Shown piece by piece: positions 8,395 through 16,003 of a stretch of DNA of 64,000 bases (positions within the stretch are counted from its first letter, which is position 1; each line of letters opens with the position of its first letter). Location of the stretch: the NCBI RefSeq assembly GCF_027947595.1, contig NZ_CP116257.1, forward strand, positions 2,976,001 through 3,040,000, in the 5' to 3' direction. The DNA is from Streptomyces lienomycini. GTDB lineage: Bacteria > Actinomycetota > Actinomycetes > Streptomycetales > Streptomycetaceae. The position numbers and the translations under genes were made by a program. Below the pieces are notes generated by a model. The model saw only the letters and a list, made by a program, of their open reading frames with translations. It searched no databases and had not been told where the DNA came from.

Positions 8395-9143
8395 TCGGCC
8401 TCGTGCTGGCGGCCGGCGCCGGACGCCGTCTGCGCCCCTACACCGACACCCTGCCCAAGGCACTGGTCCCGGTCGGCCCCGAGGACGCTCAGGACAGCAT
8501 CACGGTCCTCGACCTGACGCTGGCGAACTTCGCCGAGGTCGGCCTGACCGAGGTCGGGATCATCGTCGGCTACCGCAAGGAGGCCGTGTACGACCGCAAG
8601 GAGGAGCTGGAGCAGAAGTACGGCGTCAAGCTCACCCTCATCGACAACGACAAGGCCGAGGAGTGGAACAACGCCTACTCCCTGTGGTGCGGCCGTGACG
8701 CCCTCAAGGACGGCGTGATCCTCGCCAACGGCGACACCGTGCACCCGGTCTCCGTCGAGAAGACCCTGCTCGCCGCCCGCGGCGACGGCAAGAAGATCAT
8801 CCTCGCCCTCGACACGGTGAAGAACCTCGCCGAGGAGGAGATGAAGGTCGTCGTCGACCCCGACAAGGGCGTGCAGCGCATCACCAAGCTGATGGACCCG
8901 GCCGACGCGACCGGCGAGTACATCGGCGTCACCCTCATCGAGGGCGAGGCCGCCGCGGAGCTGGCCGACGCGCTGAAGACCACCTTCGAGCGCGACCCGC
9001 AGCTGTACTACGAGGACGGCTACCAGGAGCTCGTCAACCGCGGCTTCACGATCGACGTGGCCCCGATCGGCGACGTCAAGTGGGTCGAGATCGACAACCA
9101 CGACGACCTCGCCAAGGGCAGGGAGATCGCGTGCCAGTACTGA
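8391..9143 (+). CDS. Sugar/polyol-phosphate nucleotidyltransferase (NTP_transferase family)
   Basis: The 250-aa cytosolic enzyme has the signature LVLAAGAGRRLRPYTDTLPK (residues 4-23) for binding the NTP and phosphosugar or phosphoalcohol, and the metal-binding ANGDTVH. It looks like LicC/IPCT-type cytidylyltransferases that make CDP-choline, CDP-inositol or similar donors. Next to two CDP-alcohol phosphotransferases, a CDP-polyol product is the reasonable inference; the substrate is not proven. The ATG overlaps the preceding stop (ATGA), and its end overlaps the next gene by 13 nt. Confidence 0.85.
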   Translation: MIGLVLAAGAGRRLRPYTDTLPKALVPVGPEDAQDSITVLDLTLANFAEVGLTEVGIIVGYRKEAVYDRKEELEQKYGVKLTLIDNDKAEEWNNAYSLWCGRDALKDGVILANGDTVHPVSVEKTLLAARGDGKKIILALDTVKNLAEEEMKVVVDPDKGVQRITKLMDPADATGEYIGVTLIEGEAAAELADALKTTFERDPQLYYEDGYQELVNRGFTIDVAPIGDVKWVEIDNHDDLAKGREIACQY

Positions 9144-10192
9144 CGAGGCTCATCCCGTCGCCGGTCGTCGTGGACATCCGCGCGGGTGCCCTCGACGACC
9201 TGGGATGCGTCCTCGCCGACGAGCGCATCTCCCACTCGGGCAAGCTCGCCGTCGCCGTCAGCGGCGGCTCCGGCGCCCGGCTGCGCGAGCGCGTCGCCCC
9301 GTCCCTGCCCGGCGCCGACTGGTTCGAGGTCGGCGGCGGCACCCTGGACGACGCGATCAAGCTGGCCGGCGCCATGAAGGGCGGCCACTACGACGCGGTC
9401 GTCGGCCTCGGCGGCGGCAAGATCATCGACTGCGCCAAGTTCGCGGCGGCGCGCATCGGCCTCCCGCTGGTCGCCGTGCCCACCAACCTCGCGCACGACG
9501 GTCTGTGCTCGCCGGTCGCCACCCTCGACAACGACGCGGGCCGCGGCTCGTACGGCGTGCCGAACCCGATCGCCGTCGTCATCGACCTGGACGTCATCCG
9601 CGCCGCCCCGGCCCGCTTCGTGCGCGCCGGCATCGGCGACGCCGTCTCCAACGTCTCCGCGATCGCGGACTGGGAGCTGGCCAACCGCGTCAAGGGCGAG
9701 CGCATCGACGGCCTGGCCGCCGCGATGGCCCGCCAGGCCGGCGAGGCCGTGCTCCGGCACCCGGGCGGCATCGGCGACCACGACTTCCTCCAGGTGCTGG
9801 CCGAGGCACTGGTGCTCAGCGGCATCGCCATGTCGGTCTCCGGCGACTCACGGCCCTCCTCGGGCGCCTGCCACGAGATCAACCACGCCTTCGACCTGCT
9901 CTTCCCCGAGCGTGCTGCCGCCCACGGCGAGCAGTGCGGCATGGGCGCGGCCTTCGCGATGTTCCTGCGCGGAGCCCACGAGGAGTCCTCCCACATGGCC
10001 GAGGTGCTGCGCCGGCACGGCCTGCCGGTGCTGCCCGAGGAGATGGGGTTCACGCCCCAGGAGTTCTTCCGGGCCGTGGAGTTCGCCCCCCGGACGCGCC
10101 CCGGCCGTTACACGATCCTCGAACACCTCGACCTCGAAACCGACCAGATCAAGGACCTGTACGCCGACTATGTCAAGGCCATCGGTAGCTGA
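9131..10192 (+). CDS. Iron-containing alcohol dehydrogenase, glycerol-1-phosphate dehydrogenase-like
   Basis: The 353-aa Fe/Zn-dependent polyol dehydrogenase has the NAD(P)-binding GLGGGKIIDCAKF (about 95-107) and VPTNLAHDGLCSPVATL, which matches the EgsA/AraM pattern. Metal ligands are in CHEINHAFD and in the AAHGEQ segment. EgsA-like enzymes make sn-glycerol-1-phosphate from dihydroxyacetone phosphate; the relative with an aminocyclitol-type substrate cannot be excluded. The start is GTG 9131 with GGGAG upstream, inside the end of the nucleotidyltransferase gene. Here it probably supplies the phosphopolyol that becomes CDP-activated. Confidence 0.85.
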   Translation: MPVLTRLIPSPVVVDIRAGALDDLGCVLADERISHSGKLAVAVSGGSGARLRERVAPSLPGADWFEVGGGTLDDAIKLAGAMKGGHYDAVVGLGGGKIIDCAKFAAARIGLPLVAVPTNLAHDGLCSPVATLDNDAGRGSYGVPNPIAVVIDLDVIRAAPARFVRAGIGDAVSNVSAIADWELANRVKGERIDGLAAAMARQAGEAVLRHPGGIGDHDFLQVLAEALVLSGIAMSVSGDSRPSSGACHEINHAFDLLFPERAAAHGEQCGMGAAFAMFLRGAHEESSHMAEVLRRHGLPVLPEEMGFTPQEFFRAVEFAPRTRPGRYTILEHLDLETDQIKDLYADYVKAIGS

Positions 10193-10949
10193 ACTACGCC
10201 CGGTCGTCCATCCCGCGGGGGTCAAGGACCGGCGCAGCGGCGAGCACTGGGCGGGACGCCTCTACATGCGCGAGGTCTCGCTGCGGATCGACCGCTACCT
10301 GGTGAACACCAGGATCACGCCCAACCAGCTCACGTACCTGATGACCGTCTGCGGCGTGCTCGCGGCCCCGGCCCTGCTGGTGCCGGGCATTCCGGGCGCC
10401 GTGCTCGGCGTGGTCGCCGTCCAGCTGTACCTGCTGCTGGACTGCGTCGACGGCGAGATCGCGCGCTGGCGCAAGCAGTACTCCCTCGGCGGCGTCTACC
10501 TGGACCGGGTCGGTGCCTACCTGACCGACGCCGCGGTCCTGGTCGGCCTCGGCATGCGCGCCGCCGACATCTGGGGCACCGGCCGCATCGACTGGCTGTG
10601 GGCCTTCCTCGGCACCCTCGCCGCGCTCGGCGCCATCCTGATCAAGGCCGAGACCGACCTGGTGGGCGTCGCCCGGCACCAGAACGGGATGCCCCCGGTC
10701 AAGGAGGCCGCCTCCGAGATCCGCTCCTCCGGCATGGCGCTGGCCCGCCGGGCCGCCGGGGCGCTCAAGTTCCACCGGCTGATCCTCGGCATCGAGGCGT
10801 CCCTGCTGATCCTGCTCCTGGCGATCGTCGACCAGGTGCGCGGCGACCTGTTCTTCACCCGCCTCGGCACCGCCGTCCTCGCCGGCATCGCGCTCCTGCA
10901 GACCCTGCTGCACCTGGTGTCCGTCCTCGCCTCCAGCAGGCTGAAGTGA
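10170..10949 (+). CDS. CDP-alcohol phosphatidyltransferase family protein
   Basis: The 259-aa membrane enzyme is the second member of this family in the unit. The signature runs from D91 (DCVDGEIARWR, then GGVYLDRVGAYLTD), with four to six membrane spans over the rest. It transfers a phosphoalcohol group from a CDP donor, probably at the membrane. The ATG at 10170 overlaps the dehydrogenase gene by 23 nt, and its stop overlaps the next start (GTGA), so translation is coupled on both sides. Donor and acceptor are unknown. Confidence 0.85.
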   Translation: MSRPSVAELRPVVHPAGVKDRRSGEHWAGRLYMREVSLRIDRYLVNTRITPNQLTYLMTVCGVLAAPALLVPGIPGAVLGVVAVQLYLLLDCVDGEIARWRKQYSLGGVYLDRVGAYLTDAAVLVGLGMRAADIWGTGRIDWLWAFLGTLAALGAILIKAETDLVGVARHQNGMPPVKEAASEIRSSGMALARRAAGALKFHRLILGIEASLLILLLAIVDQVRGDLFFTRLGTAVLAGIALLQTLLHLVSVLASSRLK

Positions 10950-11830
10950 GTACGCCCATGAAGGTCGGCGCCGTCGTCATCACGATGGGCAACCGCCCCG
11001 AGGAACTGCGCGCCCTGCTCGACTCGGTGGCGGGACAGGACGGCGACCCGGTCCAGGTCGTCGTGGTCGGCAACGGCTCGCCCGTCCCCGAGGTGCCGGA
11101 CGGCGTGCGCACCGTCGAGCTGCCCGAGAACCTGGGCATCCCCGGCGGCCGCAACGTCGGCATCGAGGCATTCGGACCGGGCGGCCAGGACGTCGACGTC
11201 CTGCTCTTCCTCGACGACGACGGCCTGCTCGCCCGCGCCGACACCGCGGAGCTGTGCCGTGAGGCCTTCGCGGCCGACGACGAGCTGGGCATCATCAGCT
11301 TCCGCATCGCCGACCCGGACACCGGTGAGACCCAGCGCCGGCACGTCCCGCGGCTGCGCGCCTCCGACCCGATGCGCTCCTCCCGGGTCACCACCTTCCT
11401 CGGCGGCGCCAACGCCGTCCGCACCCGCGTCCTCGCGCAGGTCGGCGGGCTGCCGGACGCGTTCTTCTACGCACACGAGGAGACCGACCTGGCCTGGCGG
11501 GCCCTCGACGCGGGCTGGATGATCGACTACCGGTCCGACATGGTGCTCAACCACCCGACCACGGCGCCCTCGCGGCACGCGGTCTACCACCGCATGGTCG
11601 CCCGCAACCGCGTCTGGCTTGCCCGCCGCAACCTGCCCGCCCTCCTGGTCCCGGTCTACCTCGGCGTCTGGATGCTGCTCACCCTGCTGCGCCGCCCCTC
11701 CCGGCCGGCCCTGAAGGCATGGTTCGGCGGCTTCCGCGAGGGCTGGGCCAAGCCCTGCGGTCCTCGCCGCCCCATGCGGTGGCGTACGGTGTGGCGCCTG
11801 ACCCGGCTGGGCCGTCCCCCGGTGATCTGA
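10946..11830 (+). CDS. Glycosyltransferase family 2
   Basis: The 294-aa GT-A fold enzyme has the N-terminal Rossmann-like strand VGAVVITMGNRPEEL, the nucleotide-sugar/metal motif LLFLDDDG, the acceptor-side motif FLGGANAVR and FFYAHEETDLAWR (general-base ED region). The C-terminal 60 residues hold a short hydrophobic segment (VYLGVWMLLTLL), suggesting membrane association as for wall-glycopolymer transferases. GTG 10946 overlaps the previous stop; ATG 10958 is an equally plausible start. Its position between CDP-alcohol transferases and an exporter supports a role in decorating an exported polymer or lipid. Confidence 0.88.
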   Translation: MSTPMKVGAVVITMGNRPEELRALLDSVAGQDGDPVQVVVVGNGSPVPEVPDGVRTVELPENLGIPGGRNVGIEAFGPGGQDVDVLLFLDDDGLLARADTAELCREAFAADDELGIISFRIADPDTGETQRRHVPRLRASDPMRSSRVTTFLGGANAVRTRVLAQVGGLPDAFFYAHEETDLAWRALDAGWMIDYRSDMVLNHPTTAPSRHAVYHRMVARNRVWLARRNLPALLVPVYLGVWMLLTLLRRPSRPALKAWFGGFREGWAKPCGPRRPMRWRTVWRLTRLGRPPVI

Positions 11831-11925
11831 CAAGCTCGTACCGAGCGTTCCGGCCCCGCCCGGGGCCAACAGGTCCATGCCAGGCCCGCGCGGCCGAGCA
11901 TTTTCGAAGACGAAAGTTTCCACCA

Positions 11926-12855
11926 GTGAGTGAGACAACGCACGACGGCACGGTCGCCATGGCCAAGCCCGTGTCGCCCGACGAGGGCCTCACACCGGCC
12001 CGGCTCGCAGCCAAGCACGGGCTGTCGGTGAGCGGTGCCCGACCCTCCCTCGTGGAGTACGTCCGTCAGCTCTGGGGGCGGCGGCACTTCATCATCGCCT
12101 TCTCCCAGGCGAAACTGACCGCTCAGTACAGCCAGGCGAAGCTCGGCCAGCTGTGGCAGGTGGCCACTCCGCTGCTGAACGCGGCCGTCTACTTCCTGAT
12201 CTTCGGCCTGATCCTCGACGCGGGCCGCGGCATGTCGAAGGACGTCTACATCCCGTTCCTGGTCACGGGTGTCTTCGTCTTCACCTTCACCCAGTCCTCG
12301 GCGATGGCGGGCGTGCGCGCGATCTCCGGCAACCTGGGACTGGTGCGGGCCCTGCACTTCCCGCGCGCCTCGTTGCCGGTCTCGTTCGCGCTCCAGCAGC
12401 TCCAGCAACTGCTGGCCTCGATGATCGTGCTGTTCGCCGTGGTCATCGGCTTCGGCAGCTACCCGTCGCTGTCCTGGCTGCTGGCCGTCCCGGTGCTCGT
12501 CCTGCAGTTCCTCTTCAACGTGGGCATCGCCCTGGTCGTGGCCCGGATGGGGGCCAAGACACCGGACCTGGCCCAGCTGATGCCGTTCATCATGCGGACC
12601 TGGATGTACGCGTCGGGCGTCATGTTCTCCATCCCGATCATGCTGCAGGGCAAGCCGTCCTGGATCGCCGACATGCTCCAGTGGAACCCGACCGCCGTCT
12701 ACATGGACCTGATGCGCTTCGCCCTGATCGACGGGTACGGCTCCGGGAACCTGCCGCCGCACGTGTGGGCGGTCGCGCTCGGCTGGGCCGTGGTCCTCGC
12801 CGTCGGCGGCTTCGTGTACTTCTGGAAGGCAGAGGAGAGGTACGGCCGTGGCTGA
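11926..12855 (+). CDS. ABC-2 type exporter permease (TagG/Wzm-like)
   Basis: The 309-aa permease has an N-terminal cytosolic stretch followed by about six membrane spans. It carries the family's elbow region SQAKLTAQYSQAKLGQLW and the TM segment NAAVYFLIFGLIL. These permeases pair with TagH/Wzt ATPases to export teichoic acids, O-antigens or lipid-linked glycans. GTG 11926 (MSETTHDGTVAMAKPV) is chosen; about 95 bp separate it from the glycosyltransferase, so an internal promoter is possible. The ATPase gene follows with an 8-nt overlap. Confidence 0.9.
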   Translation: MSETTHDGTVAMAKPVSPDEGLTPARLAAKHGLSVSGARPSLVEYVRQLWGRRHFIIAFSQAKLTAQYSQAKLGQLWQVATPLLNAAVYFLIFGLILDAGRGMSKDVYIPFLVTGVFVFTFTQSSAMAGVRAISGNLGLVRALHFPRASLPVSFALQQLQQLLASMIVLFAVVIGFGSYPSLSWLLAVPVLVLQFLFNVGIALVVARMGAKTPDLAQLMPFIMRTWMYASGVMFSIPIMLQGKPSWIADMLQWNPTAVYMDLMRFALIDGYGSGNLPPHVWAVALGWAVVLAVGGFVYFWKAEERYGRG

Positions 12856-13627
12856 ACAGCAGCAGGACGAGCGGGTGCCGACGGTCATCGCGGACGAGGT
12901 GCACATCGTCTACCGCGTCAACGGCGCCAAGTCCGGCAAGGGCAGCGCGACCGCCGCGCTGAGCCGCATACTCAAGAGGGGCGAGGAGCGGGGCGTGCGC
13001 AAGGTGCACGCCGTGCGCGGCGTCTCCTTCACCGCCTACCGGGGCGAGGCCATCGGCCTGATCGGCTCCAACGGGTCCGGCAAGTCCACCCTGCTGCGGG
13101 CCATCGCCGGCCTGCTGCCCGCCGAGCGCGGCAAGGTCTACACCGACGGCCAGCCCTCGCTGCTCGGCGTGAACGCGGCCCTGATGAACGACCTGACCGG
13201 CGAGCGCAACGTCATCCTCGGCGGCCTCGCCATGGGCATGAGCCGCGAGCAGATCAAGGAGCGCTACCAGGAGATCGTCGACTTCTCGGGGATCAACGAG
13301 AAGGGCGACTTCATCACCCTGCCGATGCGCACGTACTCCTCCGGCATGGCCGCCCGGCTGCGGTTCTCCATCGCCGCCGCCAAGGACCACGACGTCCTGA
13401 TGATCGACGAGGCGCTGGCCACCGGCGACCGCAAGTTCCAGACCCGCTCCGAGGAACGCATCCGGGAACTGAAGAAGAAGGCCGGCACCATCTTCCTGGT
13501 CAGTCACAACAACAAGTCCATCCGCGACACCTGCAACCGGGTCCTGTGGCTGGAGCGCGGCGAGCTGCGGCTGGACGGTCCGACCGACGAGGTGCTCAAG
13601 GAGTACGAGAAGTTCACGGGCAAGTAG
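12848..13627 (+). CDS. ABC transporter ATP-binding protein (TagH/Wzt-like)
   Basis: The 259-aa ATPase contains Walker A GSNGSGKST (residues 73-81), signature YSSGMAARL, Walker B HDVLMIDEALA and H-loop VSHN. The internal segment ATAALSRILKRGEERGVRK and the wording NDLTGERNV are typical of polysaccharide/teichoic-acid exporters (KpsT/Wzt subfamily). No C-terminal carbohydrate-binding domain is present, so substrate choice would lie elsewhere. It ends the seven-gene unit, 6 bp before a strong terminator-like hairpin. Confidence 0.92.
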   Translation: MAEQQQDERVPTVIADEVHIVYRVNGAKSGKGSATAALSRILKRGEERGVRKVHAVRGVSFTAYRGEAIGLIGSNGSGKSTLLRAIAGLLPAERGKVYTDGQPSLLGVNAALMNDLTGERNVILGGLAMGMSREQIKERYQEIVDFSGINEKGDFITLPMRTYSSGMAARLRFSIAAAKDHDVLMIDEALATGDRKFQTRSEERIRELKKKAGTIFLVSHNNKSIRDTCNRVLWLERGELRLDGPTDEVLKEYEKFTGK

Positions 13628-13633
13628 TCCGAC

Positions 13634-13675
13634 ACGCCGGGGCCTCGCCGCAACTGTTCCGGCGGGGCCCGGCGT
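13634..13675 (+). terminator. GC-rich hairpin terminator after the ABC exporter operon
   Basis: The two arms, about 16 bp each with one bulged base, are ACGCCGGGGCCTCGCCG on the left and its near-complement ending CCCGGCGT on the right, around a 9-nt loop. There is no T-tract, as is usual in Streptomyces. It isolates the exporter operon from the hopanoid cluster. Confidence 0.75.
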
Positions 13676-13986
13676 CTGCAAAGGAAACGTCAACTCCTGG
13701 CGTTCTCAGGAATCTTGAAGTCAATCGGTGTGTTGTTGTGATGCGCTGTGCACCCCGACGGACGCCCGTGAGTTGTACAACGTAAGCTGTACCGGTCCTG
13801 AAACGCGGCACATGGGGCGATAATGCCCGACACCCTCGAGCGGGCCTGCCGCGCGGGTGGCGGGGCGGCGTGTCCGAAATAGTGTGTATTGGGTCGGCAG
13901 TGTAGAACGGGAGATGTGACGGCAATGGCGACGGAAACTCCCCAGCTCCGCGAAACGTGCGCCGTCCCCGTCCAGGGCAGCCCGCG
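13676..13986 (+). promoter_or_regulatory. Putative hopanoid operon promoter region with palindrome GTTGTACAAC
   Basis: This gap ahead of hpnC is markedly more AT-rich than its surroundings, as expected for a promoter region. It holds the perfect 10-bp palindrome GTTGTACAAC at 13772-13781, followed at once by GTAAGCTGTACC, a partial second half-copy. These may form an operator. No gene is apparent. Promoter elements cannot be fixed from sequence alone. Confidence 0.45.
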
Positions 13987-14898
13987 ATGACGGTCACCGA
14001 CACGGCGCACGCCGCCGACCCGGAGCGCGCCACCCTCGCCAAGGCCGCCGACGAGAACTTCCCCGTCGCCCCCTTCTTCCTGCCCCGCGACTGGCGCACC
14101 GACCTCATGGCCGTGTACGGCTTCGCCCGCCTCGTCGACGACATCGGCGACGGAGACCTCGCGCCCGGCGGGGCGGACGCCCGCCTCCTCGGCGTCCCCG
14201 GGGACCGCGCCGACGACCGGGTGCTGATGCTGGACGCCTTCGAGGAGGACCTGCGCAGGGTCTTCGACGGCGCCGACGGCCCGCCCCGTCACCCGTTGCT
14301 GCGCCGCCTGGCGCCCACCGTGCGCCGCCGCTCGCTGACCCCCGCGCCCTTCCTCGGCCTGATCGCCGCCAACCGCCAGGACCAGCTGGTCGCACGGTAC
14401 GAGACCTACGACGACCTCCTCGCCTACTGCGAGCTGTCCGCCAACCCGGTCGGCCACCTCGTCCTCGCCGTCACCGGAACCGCGACCCCCGAACGGATCC
14501 GCCGCTCCGACGCCGTCTGCACGGCCCTGCAGATCGTCGAGCACCTCCAGGACGTCGCCGAGGACCTCGGACGGGACCGGATCTACCTGCCCGCCGAGGA
14601 CATGAAACGTTTCCACGTGCGGGAGGCGGACCTCGCCGCCCCCACCGCCAACGCGTCCGTGCGCGCGCTGATCGCCTACGAGGCCGGGCGCGCACGCGAC
14701 CTGCTGAATGAAGGAGCCCCCCTGGTGGGTAGCGTCCACGGCAGGCTGCGGGTGCTGCTGGCGGGGTTCGTGGCGGGAGGAAGGGCGGCGCTCCACGCGA
14801 TCGCCGCGGCGGGATACGACGTACTTCCCGGCCCGCCCAAGCCCGGCAAGGTCCGGTTGCTGCGCGAAGCGGGCCTGGTCCTGCGAGGAGAGGGGTGA
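13987..14898 (+). CDS. hpnC: Squalene biosynthesis protein HpnC (presqualene diphosphate to hydroxysqualene step)
   Basis: The 303-aa member of the squalene/phytoene synthase family has the first Asp-rich motif LVDDIGD near residue 60 and the second as LQDVAEDLGRDRIYLP. In the three-enzyme HpnCDE route, HpnC turns presqualene diphosphate into hydroxysqualene. The ATG at 13987 fits the family start. Its stop overlaps the hpnD start (GTGA), the normal pairing in hopanoid loci. It lies first in the operon, downstream of the palindrome-containing leader. Confidence 0.93.
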   Translation: MTVTDTAHAADPERATLAKAADENFPVAPFFLPRDWRTDLMAVYGFARLVDDIGDGDLAPGGADARLLGVPGDRADDRVLMLDAFEEDLRRVFDGADGPPRHPLLRRLAPTVRRRSLTPAPFLGLIAANRQDQLVARYETYDDLLAYCELSANPVGHLVLAVTGTATPERIRRSDAVCTALQIVEHLQDVAEDLGRDRIYLPAEDMKRFHVREADLAAPTANASVRALIAYEAGRARDLLNEGAPLVGSVHGRLRVLLAGFVAGGRAALHAIAAAGYDVLPGPPKPGKVRLLREAGLVLRGEG

Positions 14899-15845
14899 TC
14901 CAGCCCGTGGAGTCGTCAGCGAACATGCCGGCGCCGGTGCTCGCCGCCTACAGCTACTGCGAGGCCGTCACCGGCCGGCAGGCACGCAACTTCGCCTACG
15001 GCATCCGGCTGCTGCCCACGCCCAAGCGGCGGGCGATGTCGGCGCTGTACGCGTTCTCACGCCGCGTCGACGACATCGGCGACGGGGTCCTGCCGGCCGA
15101 CGTCAAGGTCGCCCGGCTGGACGAGACGCGGACCGTCCTCGCCCGGATCCACGACGGCGCGGTCGACGAGGACGACACGGACCCGGTCGCCGTGGCCCTC
15201 GCCCACGCGGCCCGCCAGTTCCCGATCCCGCTCGGCGGTCTCGACGAGCTGATCGACGGCGTCCAGATGGACCTGCGCGGCGAGACCTACGAGACCTGGG
15301 ACGACCTGAAGGTCTACTGCCGCTGCGTGGCCGGCGCCATCGGCCGCCTCTCGCTCGGCGTGTTCGGCACCGAACCGGGGGCGCGCGGCGCCGAACGCGC
15401 GCCGGAGTACGCCGACACGCTCGGGCTCGCGCTGCAGCTCACCAACATCCTGCGCGACGTCCGGGAGGACGCCGAGGGCGGGCGCACCTACCTGCCCGCC
15501 GACGACCTCGCCAAGTTCGGCTGCTCGGCCGGGTTCAACGGGCCGACACCTCCCGCGGGCTCCGACTTCGCGGGGCTCGTGCACTTCGAGGTGCGCCGGG
15601 CCCGCGCCCTCTTCGCCGAGGGATACCGGCTGCTGCCCATGCTCGACCGGCGCAGCGGGGCCTGCGTGGCCGCCATGGCGGGCATCTACCGCCGCCTGCT
15701 GGACCGCATCGAGCGCGACCCGGAGGCCGTGCTGCGCGGCCGGGTCTCGCTCCCCGGACGCGAGAAGGCGTACGTCGCCGTGCGCGGCCTGTCCGGGCTC
15801 GACACCCGGCATGTCACCCGGCGAGCCGTCAGGAGGCGCGCGTGA
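14895..15845 (+). CDS. hpnD: Presqualene diphosphate synthase HpnD
   Basis: The 316-aa squalene/phytoene synthase fold protein has RRVDDIGDGVLP (first Asp-rich motif), the YCRCVAGAIGRLSLGVFG segment, and the second Asp-rich motif NILRDVREDAEGGRTYLP. HpnD condenses two farnesyl diphosphates to presqualene diphosphate. GTG 14895 overlaps the hpnC stop and has GAGGAGAG upstream. Its own stop overlaps a small unannotated frame lying between hpnD and hpnE. Confidence 0.94.
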   Translation: MIQPVESSANMPAPVLAAYSYCEAVTGRQARNFAYGIRLLPTPKRRAMSALYAFSRRVDDIGDGVLPADVKVARLDETRTVLARIHDGAVDEDDTDPVAVALAHAARQFPIPLGGLDELIDGVQMDLRGETYETWDDLKVYCRCVAGAIGRLSLGVFGTEPGARGAERAPEYADTLGLALQLTNILRDVREDAEGGRTYLPADDLAKFGCSAGFNGPTPPAGSDFAGLVHFEVRRARALFAEGYRLLPMLDRRSGACVAAMAGIYRRLLDRIERDPEAVLRGRVSLPGREKAYVAVRGLSGLDTRHVTRRAVRRRA

Positions 15846-16003
15846 CGGACACACCGGGCACACTCGACACCCAGGGCCCTCGCGCAACCACCGTCGGGCA
15901 GCGGCGGGCAACCCTCCGGTGGCGGTCGGCGTCCCTGACTGAGACGGTCAGCCGTACGCCGTTCACACACCACGCCGACCGGACAGGGAAGGGCGCACCA
16001 TGA
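15842..16003 (+). CDS. Small 53-aa protein between hpnD and hpnE (DUF6380-like)
   Basis: A GTG at 15842 overlaps the hpnD stop, and its TGA (16001-16003) overlaps the hpnE start, so the frame fills the gap exactly with 4-nt overlaps on both sides. The product is basic, with GQRRATLRWRSASLTETVSR in the centre (residues 19-38). This looks like the small Streptomyces family I recall as DUF6380. S. coelicolor has, as I recall, a small hypothetical gene (SCO6761) at the same place. There is no membrane segment and no known function. Confidence 0.6.
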   Translation: MTDTPGTLDTQGPRATTVGQRRATLRWRSASLTETVSRTPFTHHADRTGKGAP

